Made by a program: the position numbers and the translations under genes. Below, piece after piece: positions 1-6,956 of a stretch of 19,733 bases of DNA. The DNA is from an uncultured Dialister sp. (GTDB lineage Bacteria > Bacillota > Negativicutes > Veillonellales > Dialisteraceae). Below the pieces are notes generated by a model. The model had not been told where the DNA came from and did no database searches. It was given only the letters and a program-made list of their open reading frames with translations. The stretch is from NCBI GenBank assembly GCA_900543455.1, contig UQRR01000035.1:1-19733 (forward strand). The letters run 5' to 3'. Each line of letters opens with the position of its first letter. Positions within the stretch are counted from its first letter, which is position 1.

Positions 1-25
1 ACCCTGAACCAAATGAAAGCAAAGT

Positions 26-76
26 AAAAAGGAGCTGTGAAGAAATGAGGATTCATTTCTTCACAGCTCCTTTTTT
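26..76. terminator. Strong intrinsic, probably bidirectional terminator
   Basis: A perfect 18-bp stem (31-48 pairs with 53-70) with the 4-nt loop GGAT is followed by six T (71-76) and preceded by an A run (26-30), so it could end transcription from either side. It lies just upstream of the ruvC promoter and insulates ruvC from whatever gene precedes the window. The first ten bases of the window (ACCCTGAACC) match the end of a reversed GGGTTCA repeat array like those seen later, so a further repeat copy probably lies to the left. Confidence 0.9.
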
Positions 77-117
77 CATGGAGAGCGCCGCTAGCGTCTG
101 CGTGTCTTTGCGAAATA

Positions 118-126
118 TGGTATAAT
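118..126 (+). promoter_or_regulatory. Extended -10 promoter for ruvC
   Basis: TGGTATAAT gives a consensus TATAAT (121-126) with the extended TGn motif (118-120). No good -35 hexamer lies 17 bp upstream, as is usual for extended -10 promoters. The predicted transcript would start near 132-134, only about 10 nt before the ribosome binding site at 143-149, so the leader is very short. The site lies between the terminator and the ruvC start, which fits. Confidence 0.7.
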
Positions 127-155
127 ACAACAGATTGCATGCAAAGGAGAGAATT

Positions 156-650
156 ATGCGCGTCTTAGGCATTGACCCCGGTACCGGGCGTTGCGGCTTC
201 GGTGTGGTTGAGAAGAATGGCACCACCATCACTCCGGTCAACTACGGCGTCATTGAGACGTACAAAGACCAGAGTGACCTCGAGCGGCTGAACATCGTTT
301 ACGAAGGCGTCGCTGAGCTCATCGCGACATATCGGCCTGCGTTCATGGGGGTAGAGACACTTTATTTCAATACGAATATTACGACGGGCATCAAGGTGGC
401 GCAGGCGCGCGGCGTGATCCTGCTTGCAGGCTATCGCCAGAACGTTCCCATCATCCCGGTGACGCCGCTGCAGGTGAAGCAGCAGCTGACCGGCTATGGC
501 CGCGCTGACAAGAAGCAGGTCATAGAAATGGTGAAGCGAATGATGCACATCACGAAAAAGATCGATCCGGACGATGCCGCAGATGCACTTGCGATCGCGC
601 TGACCGCGATCTATCGCCTGGAGCATAAGAATTGGACGCCGGGGGGATAG
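156..650 (+). CDS. ruvC: RuvC, crossover junction endodeoxyribonuclease
   Basis: RuvC is the Holliday-junction resolvase. It works as a dimer on RuvAB-bound four-way junctions and cuts two strands symmetrically in recombinational repair. The 164-aa protein has the usual family length and the full acidic active site: Asp7 in GIDPGTG, Glu67 in GVETLYF, and Asp140 and Asp143 in the DPDDAADALA motif. The frame is open from a TTG at 135, but ATG 156 is chosen because AAAGGAG at 143-149 is correctly spaced from it and the RuvC family begins MRVLGIDPG. It is first in a ruvC-ruvA-ruvB cluster; ruvA follows after 127 bp in which I see no clear promoter or terminator. Confidence 0.97.
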   Translation: MRVLGIDPGTGRCGFGVVEKNGTTITPVNYGVIETYKDQSDLERLNIVYEGVAELIATYRPAFMGVETLYFNTNITTGIKVAQARGVILLAGYRQNVPIIPVTPLQVKQQLTGYGRADKKQVIEMVKRMMHITKKIDPDDAADALAIALTAIYRLEHKNWTPGG

Positions 651-777
651 GAAATATCGCTGGACTGAAAGGTCACCTTCAGGCATTATCCATGTATACT
701 TTGCGGCCTTTTCCGTGCAGCATCCGGCGGACGTACACGCTGATGGTCTGCTTTCATAGGTAAAGGAATAGTTTCTC

Positions 778-1383
778 ATGATAGGATATATCAAAGGCCG
801 TGTGACGGCCCTTTTCAAAGATTTCTGTTTTCTGGAAACAGGCGGCATCGGGTATCGGATCTTCATTTCCGATAAGACCCGTCAGCAGCTCGCGCCCGGG
901 GAGGAGGCGAAGCTCTTCACGTACATGGCAGTCCGTGAGGACGCGATCCTGCTCTATGGCTTTCTGGGACAGGAAGAGCAGGAGCTCTTTCTGCTTTTGA
1001 TCTCGGTTTCAAAGATCGGGCCCAAGGTCGCGATGGGCATCCTCTCTGCCATGACGCCGGCTGCTTTTGTCGGTGCGGTGAAGGCGCAGAATGTCTCCCA
1101 GCTGACAAAGCTCCCCGGTATAGGCAAGAAGACGGCGGAGCGTCTTCTTGTCGAGCTCAAGGATAAGGTCGGTGTCTTTGCTTCAGTCGAAGCGGAGATG
1201 CCTGCGGTCTCTGCGGCAGAGCAAGACGAAGGGATCAGCGGAGAAGCAGCGCGTGCACTCATGGCGCTCGGCTATGAAGCGGAAGAGATCGCGCCTGTCC
1301 TTAAGAGGCTCGCGGGCGAGTATGACAATGTTTCTCAGCTCGTCGGAGCGGCATTACGGGAGTTTGGGAAGAGCAGAGGATAG
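778..1383 (+). CDS. ruvA: RuvA, Holliday junction branch migration complex subunit
   Basis: RuvA binds the Holliday junction as a tetramer and loads the RuvB motor. The 201-aa product shows the three-domain layout. An N-terminal OB-fold domain begins MIGYIKGRV. Two helix-hairpin-helix motifs follow (around residues 75-90, SKIGPKVAMGIL, and 108-129, LPGIGKKTAERLLVELKDK). After an acidic flexible linker (about 133-152) comes domain III (about 153-200), which contacts RuvB. AAAGGA at 762-767 supports ATG 778. The TAG stop (1381-1383) is directly adjacent to the header of a modular repeat, which separates ruvA from ruvB by 245 bp. That is unusual, because these two genes are commonly adjacent or overlapping. 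Confidence 0.97.
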   Translation: MIGYIKGRVTALFKDFCFLETGGIGYRIFISDKTRQQLAPGEEAKLFTYMAVREDAILLYGFLGQEEQELFLLLISVSKIGPKVAMGILSAMTPAAFVGAVKAQNVSQLTKLPGIGKKTAERLLVELKDKVGVFASVEAEMPAVSAAEQDEGISGEAARALMALGYEAEEIAPVLKRLAGEYDNVSQLVGAALREFGKSRG

Positions 1384-1586
1384 GGGTAGCCCCTTGGGTG
1401 TGCCGTCCTTTGATTGGGAGTGAAAGCTTCGCTTGAATGAGAAATTAGAAATGAGAAATGCGAAATGATGGTGCGGCGCGAAAAAAGTAAGGAAGCGCCG
1501 CAAAGCATAAATACGGCGATGCCAGAAGATGGCATTTAAGTGACTAGTCACTAGTCACTCGAGGCCACTTTCAAACTTATTGAAAG
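1384..1586 (+). repeat. Modular heptamer/hairpin intergenic repeat, copy 1
   Basis: The element starts immediately after the ruvA stop codon. In order it holds: a header with a small hairpin (GGGG-TAG-CCCC, 1383-1393) ending in GTCCTTTGATT; four 7-nt units of type GAAATNN (1441-1468); a 7-bp hairpin GCGGCGC (1473-1479)/GCGCCGC (1495-1501) with an A-rich 15-nt loop ending GGAA; a second hairpin ATGCC (1519-1523)/GGCAT (1531-1535) followed by TTAAG; heptamers GTGACTA, GTCACTA, GTCACTC (1540-1560); and CTTTCAA/TTGAAAG (1568-1574/1580-1586). The same modules recur in the same order in five other gaps. No plausible gene is encoded here. Confidence 0.85.
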
Positions 1587-1628
1587 CTATGGAATCGATT
1601 TCCTTAAACCTTTTTCAAAGGAGTCTTC

Positions 1629-2687
1629 ATGAAGAACAAATACATCAAAAGCCTTGGCGGTGAAGAGGAAGAGGTGCTCGGCAGCAAGGGGCGCATCGTT
1701 TCCACCGAAGAAAGCCCAAAAGACGAGTGGCAGATGACGCTTCGTCCGCAGCATCTGGACGATTATATCGGACAGGAAGCCTTCAAGAAGAATCTCAAGG
1801 TGTACATCGAGGCAGCGAAGTCGCGCAAAGAGCCGCTGGATCATGTGCTGCTCTATGGACCGCCGGGACTCGGCAAGACCACCATGGCGAAGATCATTGC
1901 CAATGAGCTGGGATCGCAGTTTAAAGTGACGAGCGGTCCGGCCATCGGGCGTCCGGGGGAGCTGGCTTCCATCCTGACGACATTGCAGGATCACGATGTA
2001 CTTTTCATCGATGAGATCCATCGACTGAATCGGAATGTCGAAGAAATCTTGTACTCTGCGATGGAAGACTTTTCTCTGGATATTGTCATGGGGAAGGGGA
2101 CTGGCGCCAGCTCCATCCGCATCGATCTTGCTCATTTCACGCTGATCGGCGCGACAACGCGGGCAGGCTCTCTCTCCGCGCCGCTGCGTGACCGATTCCT
2201 CATCACGAACCATATGCAGTTCTATGAACCGCAGGAGTTGAAAAAGATCATTACCCGTGCAGCGCACATCCTGCAGATCGAGATCGAGGACAGCGGGGCA
2301 GAGGAGATCGCTCGTCGCTCGCGCGGGACACCGCGTATCGCGAACCGCCTTTTGAAGCGCATCAGAGACTTTGCGCAGGTGAAGGGGAGCGCGATCACGG
2401 CGGATATTGCCGCAGAGGCGCTGGCTGCGCTTCATGTCGATGAGATAGGACTTGATGATCTGGATAATCAGATCCTGAAGGCGATCATTCATAAATTCAA
2501 TGGCGGTCCTGTCGGGATCGACACCATTTCTGCCGCTGTCAGCGAAGAGCGCGCGACCATCGAAGATGTCTGCGAGCCTTATCTCATGCAGATCGGCTTT
2601 CTTTCCCGTACCCCTCGCGGTCGTCTTGCCACTGAGGCAGCCTATGAGCACATCGGAGCAGCCTTTCCTGCGAAAGGGGAAAAGTGA
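1629..2687 (+). CDS. ruvB: RuvB, Holliday junction branch migration ATPase
   Basis: RuvB is the hexameric AAA+ motor that drives branch migration with RuvA. The 352-aa protein has the Walker A motif GPPGLGKT (residues 77-84), the Walker B DEIH (128-131), sensor 1 ATTR (175-178), an arginine-finger region in APLRDRF (184-190) and the C-terminal winged-helix RuvB domain ending in RTPRGRLATEAAYEHIG. The N-terminal ~35 residues are acidic and slightly longer than in many homologues. AAAGGAG (1617-1623) lies just before ATG 1629. The gene follows repeat copy 1. Its end runs into the next gene's leader (57 bp to the SpoIID-like start), so it is probably cotranscribed with it. Confidence 0.97.
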   Translation: MKNKYIKSLGGEEEEVLGSKGRIVSTEESPKDEWQMTLRPQHLDDYIGQEAFKKNLKVYIEAAKSRKEPLDHVLLYGPPGLGKTTMAKIIANELGSQFKVTSGPAIGRPGELASILTTLQDHDVLFIDEIHRLNRNVEEILYSAMEDFSLDIVMGKGTGASSIRIDLAHFTLIGATTRAGSLSAPLRDRFLITNHMQFYEPQELKKIITRAAHILQIEIEDSGAEEIARRSRGTPRIANRLLKRIRDFAQVKGSAITADIAAEALAALHVDEIGLDDLDNQILKAIIHKFNGGPVGIDTISAAVSEERATIEDVCEPYLMQIGFLSRTPRGRLATEAAYEHIGAAFPAKGEK

Positions 2688-2743
2688 TGCGGGACATACC
2701 GCAGCCGCATTTCCCTAAATCCCCTATAAGAAGGTATCTGTTT

Positions 2744-4015
2744 ATGAAAAAATACATGGTCATTCTGCTGTCACTCTCTCTGCTGCTCCCCTTGGGGTCG
2801 GCATCCATGGCAGCGACGCAGCCGGTCCCGGGAAAATCTACGGTGACTATCCATAGATCGCCACGGGTGATCACCCGTAAGACCACGGGGCAGAAGAAGA
2901 CGCAGCCATCTGCTGAGTCCTATAGAAAAAGGACTGAGGCAGGACAGAAGCAGTCCGCAGGGCAGATGATCGAGGTCGGGCTTCAGTCGGGAAGCGAGCT
3001 TTCTTTGACCGGACTTTCTGCGTTTCATGTGGAAGCGGGAAGCAGTCTCGGCTCTTATCCGGCGGGGACGCGGCTTACGATCTCTAAATGCGGGAACGGT
3101 CTTTCTGTCAATGGGAAAAGCGCGGGAGCCAAGATCTATTTCAGATCCAGCGGCAGCGGGGCTGCCTTTGCCGTGAAGGGAAATCAATATCGCGGCGTGA
3201 TCAAGGCCATCGCTTCTCCTTCCGGCGTAACACTGGTGAATCAGGTCTCTATGGAGGACTACCTCAAGGGTGTCGTGCCCTGTGAGATCGTCCCTTCCTG
3301 GCAGATGGATGCCATCAAGGCACAGGCTGTGGCGGCCAGAACGTATGCCATGTTCCATAAGAATGGCTATCGCTCAGCCGGCTACGATGTGACAGACGAC
3401 ACACGCACGCAGGTCTATCGCGGCGTATCGGCAGAGACAGAGGCGACGAACCGCGCCGTCATGGAGACGGCGGGAGAAGTCGTCACCTACGGCGGCTCGC
3501 CGATCGATGCGGTCTTCCATGCGAGCGGCGGCGGCTATACGGAAAACTGTGAAAATGTATGGGGATCGGCAGTGCCATATCTCAAAGGCGTGCCGGAAGA
3601 CAAGTACGCGATCCCATGGAAGAAGACGATCTCTCTTGCTTCCTTCATGAAGATGGCGGATGTCGGTAAACTGAAGGGGATCAAGCTTTCAGCCCTCCAT
3701 ATCGGAGAGGCGCATAAGACGAGTGACCGCGGGATTTCCGGACGCGTAAAGTCTGTGACACTTGTCGGTTCGAAGGGAAATCGGGTGGTTTCGGGGGACC
3801 GTCTGCAGCAGATCTATGACTTGAACAGTACACTTTTTGATCTGTCTGTCAGCGGAAATCAGCTCGTTATCACCGGCTATGGCTATGGTCATGGTCTTGG
3901 CCTTTCGCAATGGGGGGCAGAAGCCATGGCAGAAAAGCACGGCGGGGCCAAAGATTACTACAAGACCATCCTTATGCATTATTTCACCGGGACGAAAGTG
4001 GAGAAGGTATATTGA
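2744..4015 (+). CDS. Exported SpoIID/LytB-domain protein (first of a tandem pair)
   Basis: The 423-aa protein has a Sec signal peptide (MKKYMVILLSLSLLLPLG, likely cut after SASMA at residue 23), a basic linker and a SpoIID/LytB domain. SpoIID of Bacillus subtilis is a lytic transglycosylase that cuts peptide-free glycan strands. Its catalytic Glu corresponds to Glu181 here in KGVVPCEIVPSW. Other family signatures are KAQAVAARTYA (192-202), HASGGGYTE and the C-terminal GHGLGLSQWGAEAM. The frame is open from GTG 2684, which overlaps the ruvB stop, but ATG 2744 is preferred because AAGAAGG (2728-2734) precedes it and it begins a clean signal peptide. In a probable non-sporulating Negativicute a vegetative envelope role, such as cell separation or remodelling, is more likely than spore engulfment; that is inference. 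Confidence 0.9.
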   Translation: MKKYMVILLSLSLLLPLGSASMAATQPVPGKSTVTIHRSPRVITRKTTGQKKTQPSAESYRKRTEAGQKQSAGQMIEVGLQSGSELSLTGLSAFHVEAGSSLGSYPAGTRLTISKCGNGLSVNGKSAGAKIYFRSSGSGAAFAVKGNQYRGVIKAIASPSGVTLVNQVSMEDYLKGVVPCEIVPSWQMDAIKAQAVAARTYAMFHKNGYRSAGYDVTDDTRTQVYRGVSAETEATNRAVMETAGEVVTYGGSPIDAVFHASGGGYTENCENVWGSAVPYLKGVPEDKYAIPWKKTISLASFMKMADVGKLKGIKLSALHIGEAHKTSDRGISGRVKSVTLVGSKGNRVVSGDRLQQIYDLNSTLFDLSVSGNQLVITGYGYGHGLGLSQWGAEAMAEKHGGAKDYYKTILMHYFTGTKVEKVY

Positions 4016-4114
4016 GGGGAGACGCTGGATACGCGCATACTTTGTTGTTTGATTTCATGGGGGATAACCCACTGAATCAATCAGCCCGTTTTCCCTTTAT
4101 CATGGAGCATGTAT

Positions 4115-5455
4115 ATGAAGAAAAAGATCATATCCGCTTGTCTCGCTGCTTGTTTTTCTCTTTCTATAGGGGCAGTCATATCTGCAGAGACCATTCCGAT
4201 CCGGCAGAAGGAAACGCTGGCAAGTCCATCAGCCCAGCAGATGAAAGCGGCTCCAGAGAAGCAGCCTAAGAAAGAAAAAGCGAAAAAGAAGAAAGAAAAA
4301 AAGAATAAGAAAGAGAATAAAAAGGCGGAGAATAAGGAAGCGTCACCCATCTGTCAGATGGCCGAGCCATGGATCGAAGTGGGGCTCACTTCCGGCATGC
4401 GCCTCTCTCTTACCGGGCTCGAAGCGTGCCGGGGTACGGTCGATGGGAAGACCGTGAGCACCTATCGGAAAGGGGAGGAGTTCTCCATCTCACGCGCAGG
4501 GCAGATGATCTCCATCAATGGAAAAAAGCTCGGCACCGCGGTTTATCTCGAGCCTGTCCAGATCGAGCCGTCCTTTGCGGTGAAAGGAAATCGCTATCGC
4601 GGAAAGATGAAGCTCATCCCCTCCCCATGGAATGAGGGCGTGGTGATGGTGAATGTGGTGCCGATGGAGGAATATCTTCGCGGCGTCGTTCCGAGCGAAA
4701 GCATTCCCACTTGGAAAATCGATGCACTGAAGGCGCAGGCCGTCGCCGCGAGGACCTATGCCCTCTATCACAGGAACGGCTATCGCGCATCGGGCTATGA
4801 TGTGACCGATGATGTGGAGAGCCAGGTCTACAAAGGCGCCGGCGTGGAGACGAAGGCGACCGACGAAGCCGTCAGAGAGACCCGCGGCGAGGTCATCACC
4901 TATGAGGGGAAAGCGATCGATGCACTCTTTCATGCGGATGGCGGCGGCCATACGGAGTATGGCGAAAATGTCTGGGGGATTTCAAAGCCGTACCTGCAGG
5001 GCGTCCCCGAGGAGCTCTCCCTCCAGACAAAGAAACCGTGGACAGTCACGCTGACGCGGGATGCGTTTTCGAAAAAACTGAGCGCGTCCGGCTATGGCGT
5101 CGGAAAGATACAGAATATCAAGCTGTCAAATCTACAGTTTGGCAAAGTCCATTATGCGGGAGACCGCACACCGGCAGGCCGCGTGAAGAAACTCATCTGC
5201 CGCGGCAGCAACGGCTGGGTGAGCCTCTCGGGAGTGATGATGAGAAAGATATTTGGCCTCAGGAGTGCCATGTTTGATATCCTTTTCAAAGGAGATCAGC
5301 TCATCATCACCGGCTATGGCTATGGTCATGGTCTCGGCCTCTCTCAGTGGGGCGCGGAGGCCATGGCGGAAAAGCACGGCGATGGGAAAAATTATTATAA
5401 AGAAATCCTCGCGCATTACTATCAGGGGACAAAAGTGGAAAAGTGGTATCAATGA
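4115..5455 (+). CDS. Exported SpoIID/LytB-domain protein with Lys-rich linker (second of pair)
   Basis: The 446-aa paralogue of the upstream gene carries the same SpoIID/LytB domain: candidate catalytic Glu195 in RGVVPSESIPTW, KAQAVAARTYA, HADGGGHTE and GHGLGLSQWGAEAM. The signal peptide MKKKIISACLAACFSLSIG is probably cut after AVISA (residue 24). LAAC at 10-13 resembles a lipobox but comes too early for a normal lipoprotein signal. Residues 47-75 form an extremely Lys-rich linker, which may hold the enzyme on anionic envelope polymers (inference). ATG 4115 is chosen over ATG 4109 because GGAG (4104-4107) is 7 nt from the former and only 1 nt from the latter. A 99-bp gap separates it from the first copy. 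A 29-nt stretch near the 3' ends of the two genes is identical (3869-3897 and 5306-5334). Confidence 0.9.
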   Translation: MKKKIISACLAACFSLSIGAVISAETIPIRQKETLASPSAQQMKAAPEKQPKKEKAKKKKEKKNKKENKKAENKEASPICQMAEPWIEVGLTSGMRLSLTGLEACRGTVDGKTVSTYRKGEEFSISRAGQMISINGKKLGTAVYLEPVQIEPSFAVKGNRYRGKMKLIPSPWNEGVVMVNVVPMEEYLRGVVPSESIPTWKIDALKAQAVAARTYALYHRNGYRASGYDVTDDVESQVYKGAGVETKATDEAVRETRGEVITYEGKAIDALFHADGGGHTEYGENVWGISKPYLQGVPEELSLQTKKPWTVTLTRDAFSKKLSASGYGVGKIQNIKLSNLQFGKVHYAGDRTPAGRVKKLICRGSNGWVSLSGVMMRKIFGLRSAMFDILFKGDQLIITGYGYGHGLGLSQWGAEAMAEKHGDGKNYYKEILAHYYQGTKVEKWYQ

Positions 5456-5457
5456 AA

Positions 5458-5862
5458 GGGTTCAAGGTTCAGGGTTCAGGGTTAGCCCGTGGGGTGGGGC
5501 GTCCATTGATTCTATTTGAAAGCCTCGTTTGAATGAGAAATTAGAAATTAGAAATGAGAAATGCGAAATGGTGGTGCGGCGCAAAAAATAAGGAAGCGCC
5601 GCAGAGTTTTGATAGCGCTTCGCGCCGTCGTCATCTCGAGCGTAGCCGAGAGATCTCTCTTGCAGAACGGTCAGCGCACCATTTGCGCTATTTCGATCAC
5701 CGCTTGCTTCTAATCCCTAGCCACTCATTCCTGCTTTCAAACTTCGTGGTTCAGGGGGAAAAATGAGAAATGAAGGTAGCAGCTCCGCCGCGAATATATT
5801 TTGCAGCGAAGCTGCCACCACAACCTTGAACCCATCAACCTGAACCCTGAACCCTTAAACCC
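5458..5862 (+). repeat. Modular heptamer/hairpin intergenic repeat, copy 2
   Basis: This copy fills the 428-bp gap between the second SpoIID gene and queA. It begins two bases after the stop with in-register heptamers GGGTTCA, AGGTTCA, GGGTTCA (5458-5478) running into the header GGGTTAGCCC. Five GAAATNN heptamers follow (5537-5571), then the hairpin GCGGCGC (5576-5582)/GCGCCGC (5596-5602). A separate insert at 5630-5657, of the TCATCTCGAGCG..GAGAGATCTC type, resembles a short repeat common in many bacterial genomes. Then come CTAATCC, CTAGCCA, CTCATTC, CTGCTTT (5710-5737) and CAAACTT. The right end (5841-5862) carries TGAACCC heptamers in the opposite orientation, so the copy is bounded by inverted heptamer arrays. 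No convincing gene is present. Confidence 0.85.
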
Positions 5863-5883
5863 ATTTACAAAGGAGATATATTC

Positions 5884-6903
5884 ATGAAACTGGAAGAATT
5901 CAATTACGATTTACCGAAGGAATTGATTGCTCAGGAACCGGCAGAGCCGCGCGACTCCTGCCGCCTGATGATGCTTGACAAGAAGACAGGGGAGTGGGAG
6001 CATCACCATTTCCGCGACATTCTGGACGAGATCCGCGAAGGCGATGTTTTCGTCTTCAATAACACGAAAGTCATTCCTGCGCGCCTCTATGGCAAGAAGA
6101 AGGATACCGGCGGCAAGGTGGAGATGCTGCTCCTCACGCCGAAGGGCAATGATACATGGGAAGTCCTCGTGAACCCTGGCCGTAAGGCACTGCCCGGCGT
6201 AGAGATCGAATTCGCAGAGAACTGTTACTGCAAAGTGCTGGATAAGACGGAATTCGGCGGACGTCTGGTCGAATTCCACTATGACGGCAATTTCGACAGC
6301 CTTCTCGATCAGATCGGTGAGATGCCGACCCCGCCATATATTCACAAAAAACTCGGCAACAACGATGAGTACCAGACTGTATATGCGAAGTATAAGGGAT
6401 CAGCGGCCGCTCCGACGGCAGGTCTTCATTTCACCCCGGAGCTCATGGAAGAAATGAAGAAGAAGGGTGCAAAGCTCCTCTTCGTCACCCTTCATGTCGG
6501 TATCGGGACCTTCCGCCCTGTATCTGAAGAAAATATCGAAGACCATGAAATGCATAAGGAGTGGTACACGGTCAGTGAAGAAACGGCGAAAGAAGTGAAT
6601 GCTGCGAGAGCCGAAGGCCGCCGCGTCATCGCTGTCGGCACGACCTCTGTCCGCACATTGGAGTCCGCTGGTCAGAGCGGTATCCTTGAGAGCGGCAGCG
6701 GCTGGACGCAGCTCTATATCTATCCTGGCTACCAGTGGCACATGGTCGATGCCATCGTCACGAATTTCCACCTGCCTGAATCCACCCTCGTCATGATGAT
6801 GGCCTCCTTCGCCGGCCGTGAGCACATTCTTGCCGCGTATGAAGAAGCCGTGAAGCAGAAATACAGATTTTTCTCCTTCGGTGATGCCATGTTTTTACGT
6901 TAA
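5884..6903 (+). CDS. queA: QueA, S-adenosylmethionine:tRNA ribosyltransferase-isomerase
   Basis: QueA transfers and isomerises the ribosyl part of S-adenosylmethionine onto preQ1 at position 34 of tRNA, giving epoxyqueuosine. The 339-aa protein matches the family along its length: YDLPKELIAQEP near the N-terminus, FVFNNTKVIPARLYG, GEMPTPPYIHKKL, SAAAPTAGLHFTPELM, HVGIGTFRPV, GTTSVRTLE and a C-terminal VTNFHLPESTLVMMM. AAAGGAGA lies just before ATG 5884. The product feeds QueG (13781-14674), and tgt follows after 53 bp. The TAA stop (6901-6903) is part of TTAAGGAAACGCTGA, which matches the tip of the palindromic MITE-like element found downstream. Confidence 0.97.
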   Translation: MKLEEFNYDLPKELIAQEPAEPRDSCRLMMLDKKTGEWEHHHFRDILDEIREGDVFVFNNTKVIPARLYGKKKDTGGKVEMLLLTPKGNDTWEVLVNPGRKALPGVEIEFAENCYCKVLDKTEFGGRLVEFHYDGNFDSLLDQIGEMPTPPYIHKKLGNNDEYQTVYAKYKGSAAAPTAGLHFTPELMEEMKKKGAKLLFVTLHVGIGTFRPVSEENIEDHEMHKEWYTVSEETAKEVNAARAEGRRVIAVGTTSVRTLESAGQSGILESGSGWTQLYIYPGYQWHMVDAIVTNFHLPESTLVMMMASFAGREHILAAYEEAVKQKYRFFSFGDAMFLR

Positions 6904-6921
6904 GGAAACGCTGAATTTAAT
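6900..6921 (+). repeat. Possible relic of the palindromic MITE-like element tip
   Basis: TTAAGGAAACGCTGA at the queA stop codon matches the terminus of the palindromic element at 13578-13736, whose reversed right arm reads TAAGGAAACGCTGATTAAATC. The following ATTTAATCA is only loosely similar. The TTAA before GGAAAC fits the same YTAR-type target context as the full copy. It is short enough that coincidence cannot be excluded. Confidence 0.4.
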
Positions 6922-6956
6922 CAACTATCTTTTAGACATCATAAGGATCTACAACT

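Noticed and set aside
665..682. Small hairpin CTGAA(A)GG/CCTTCAG between ruvC and ruvA
   Set aside because: Short bulged stem with no T run; not a convincing terminator or regulatory element.
165..866. Long minus-strand open frame over ruvC
   Set aside because: It lies antisense to a clear ruvC, and the translation has no family features.
1335..1551. Two minus-strand small open frames after ruvA
   Set aside because: They are translations of repeat copy 1 (for example SHFSFLISHSS from the GAAATKR heptamers); not conserved coding.
4121..4153. Lipoprotein signal in the second SpoIID-like protein (LAAC at residues 10-13)
   Set aside because: The Cys comes after only 12 residues with too short a hydrophobic stretch; the AVISA cleavage site of an ordinary signal peptide fits better.
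5554..5766. 70-codon open frame on the plus strand in repeat copy 2
   Set aside because: The peptide (containing RHLERSREISLAERS) is the translation of the repeat itself, a common false gene call; it has no ribosome binding site.
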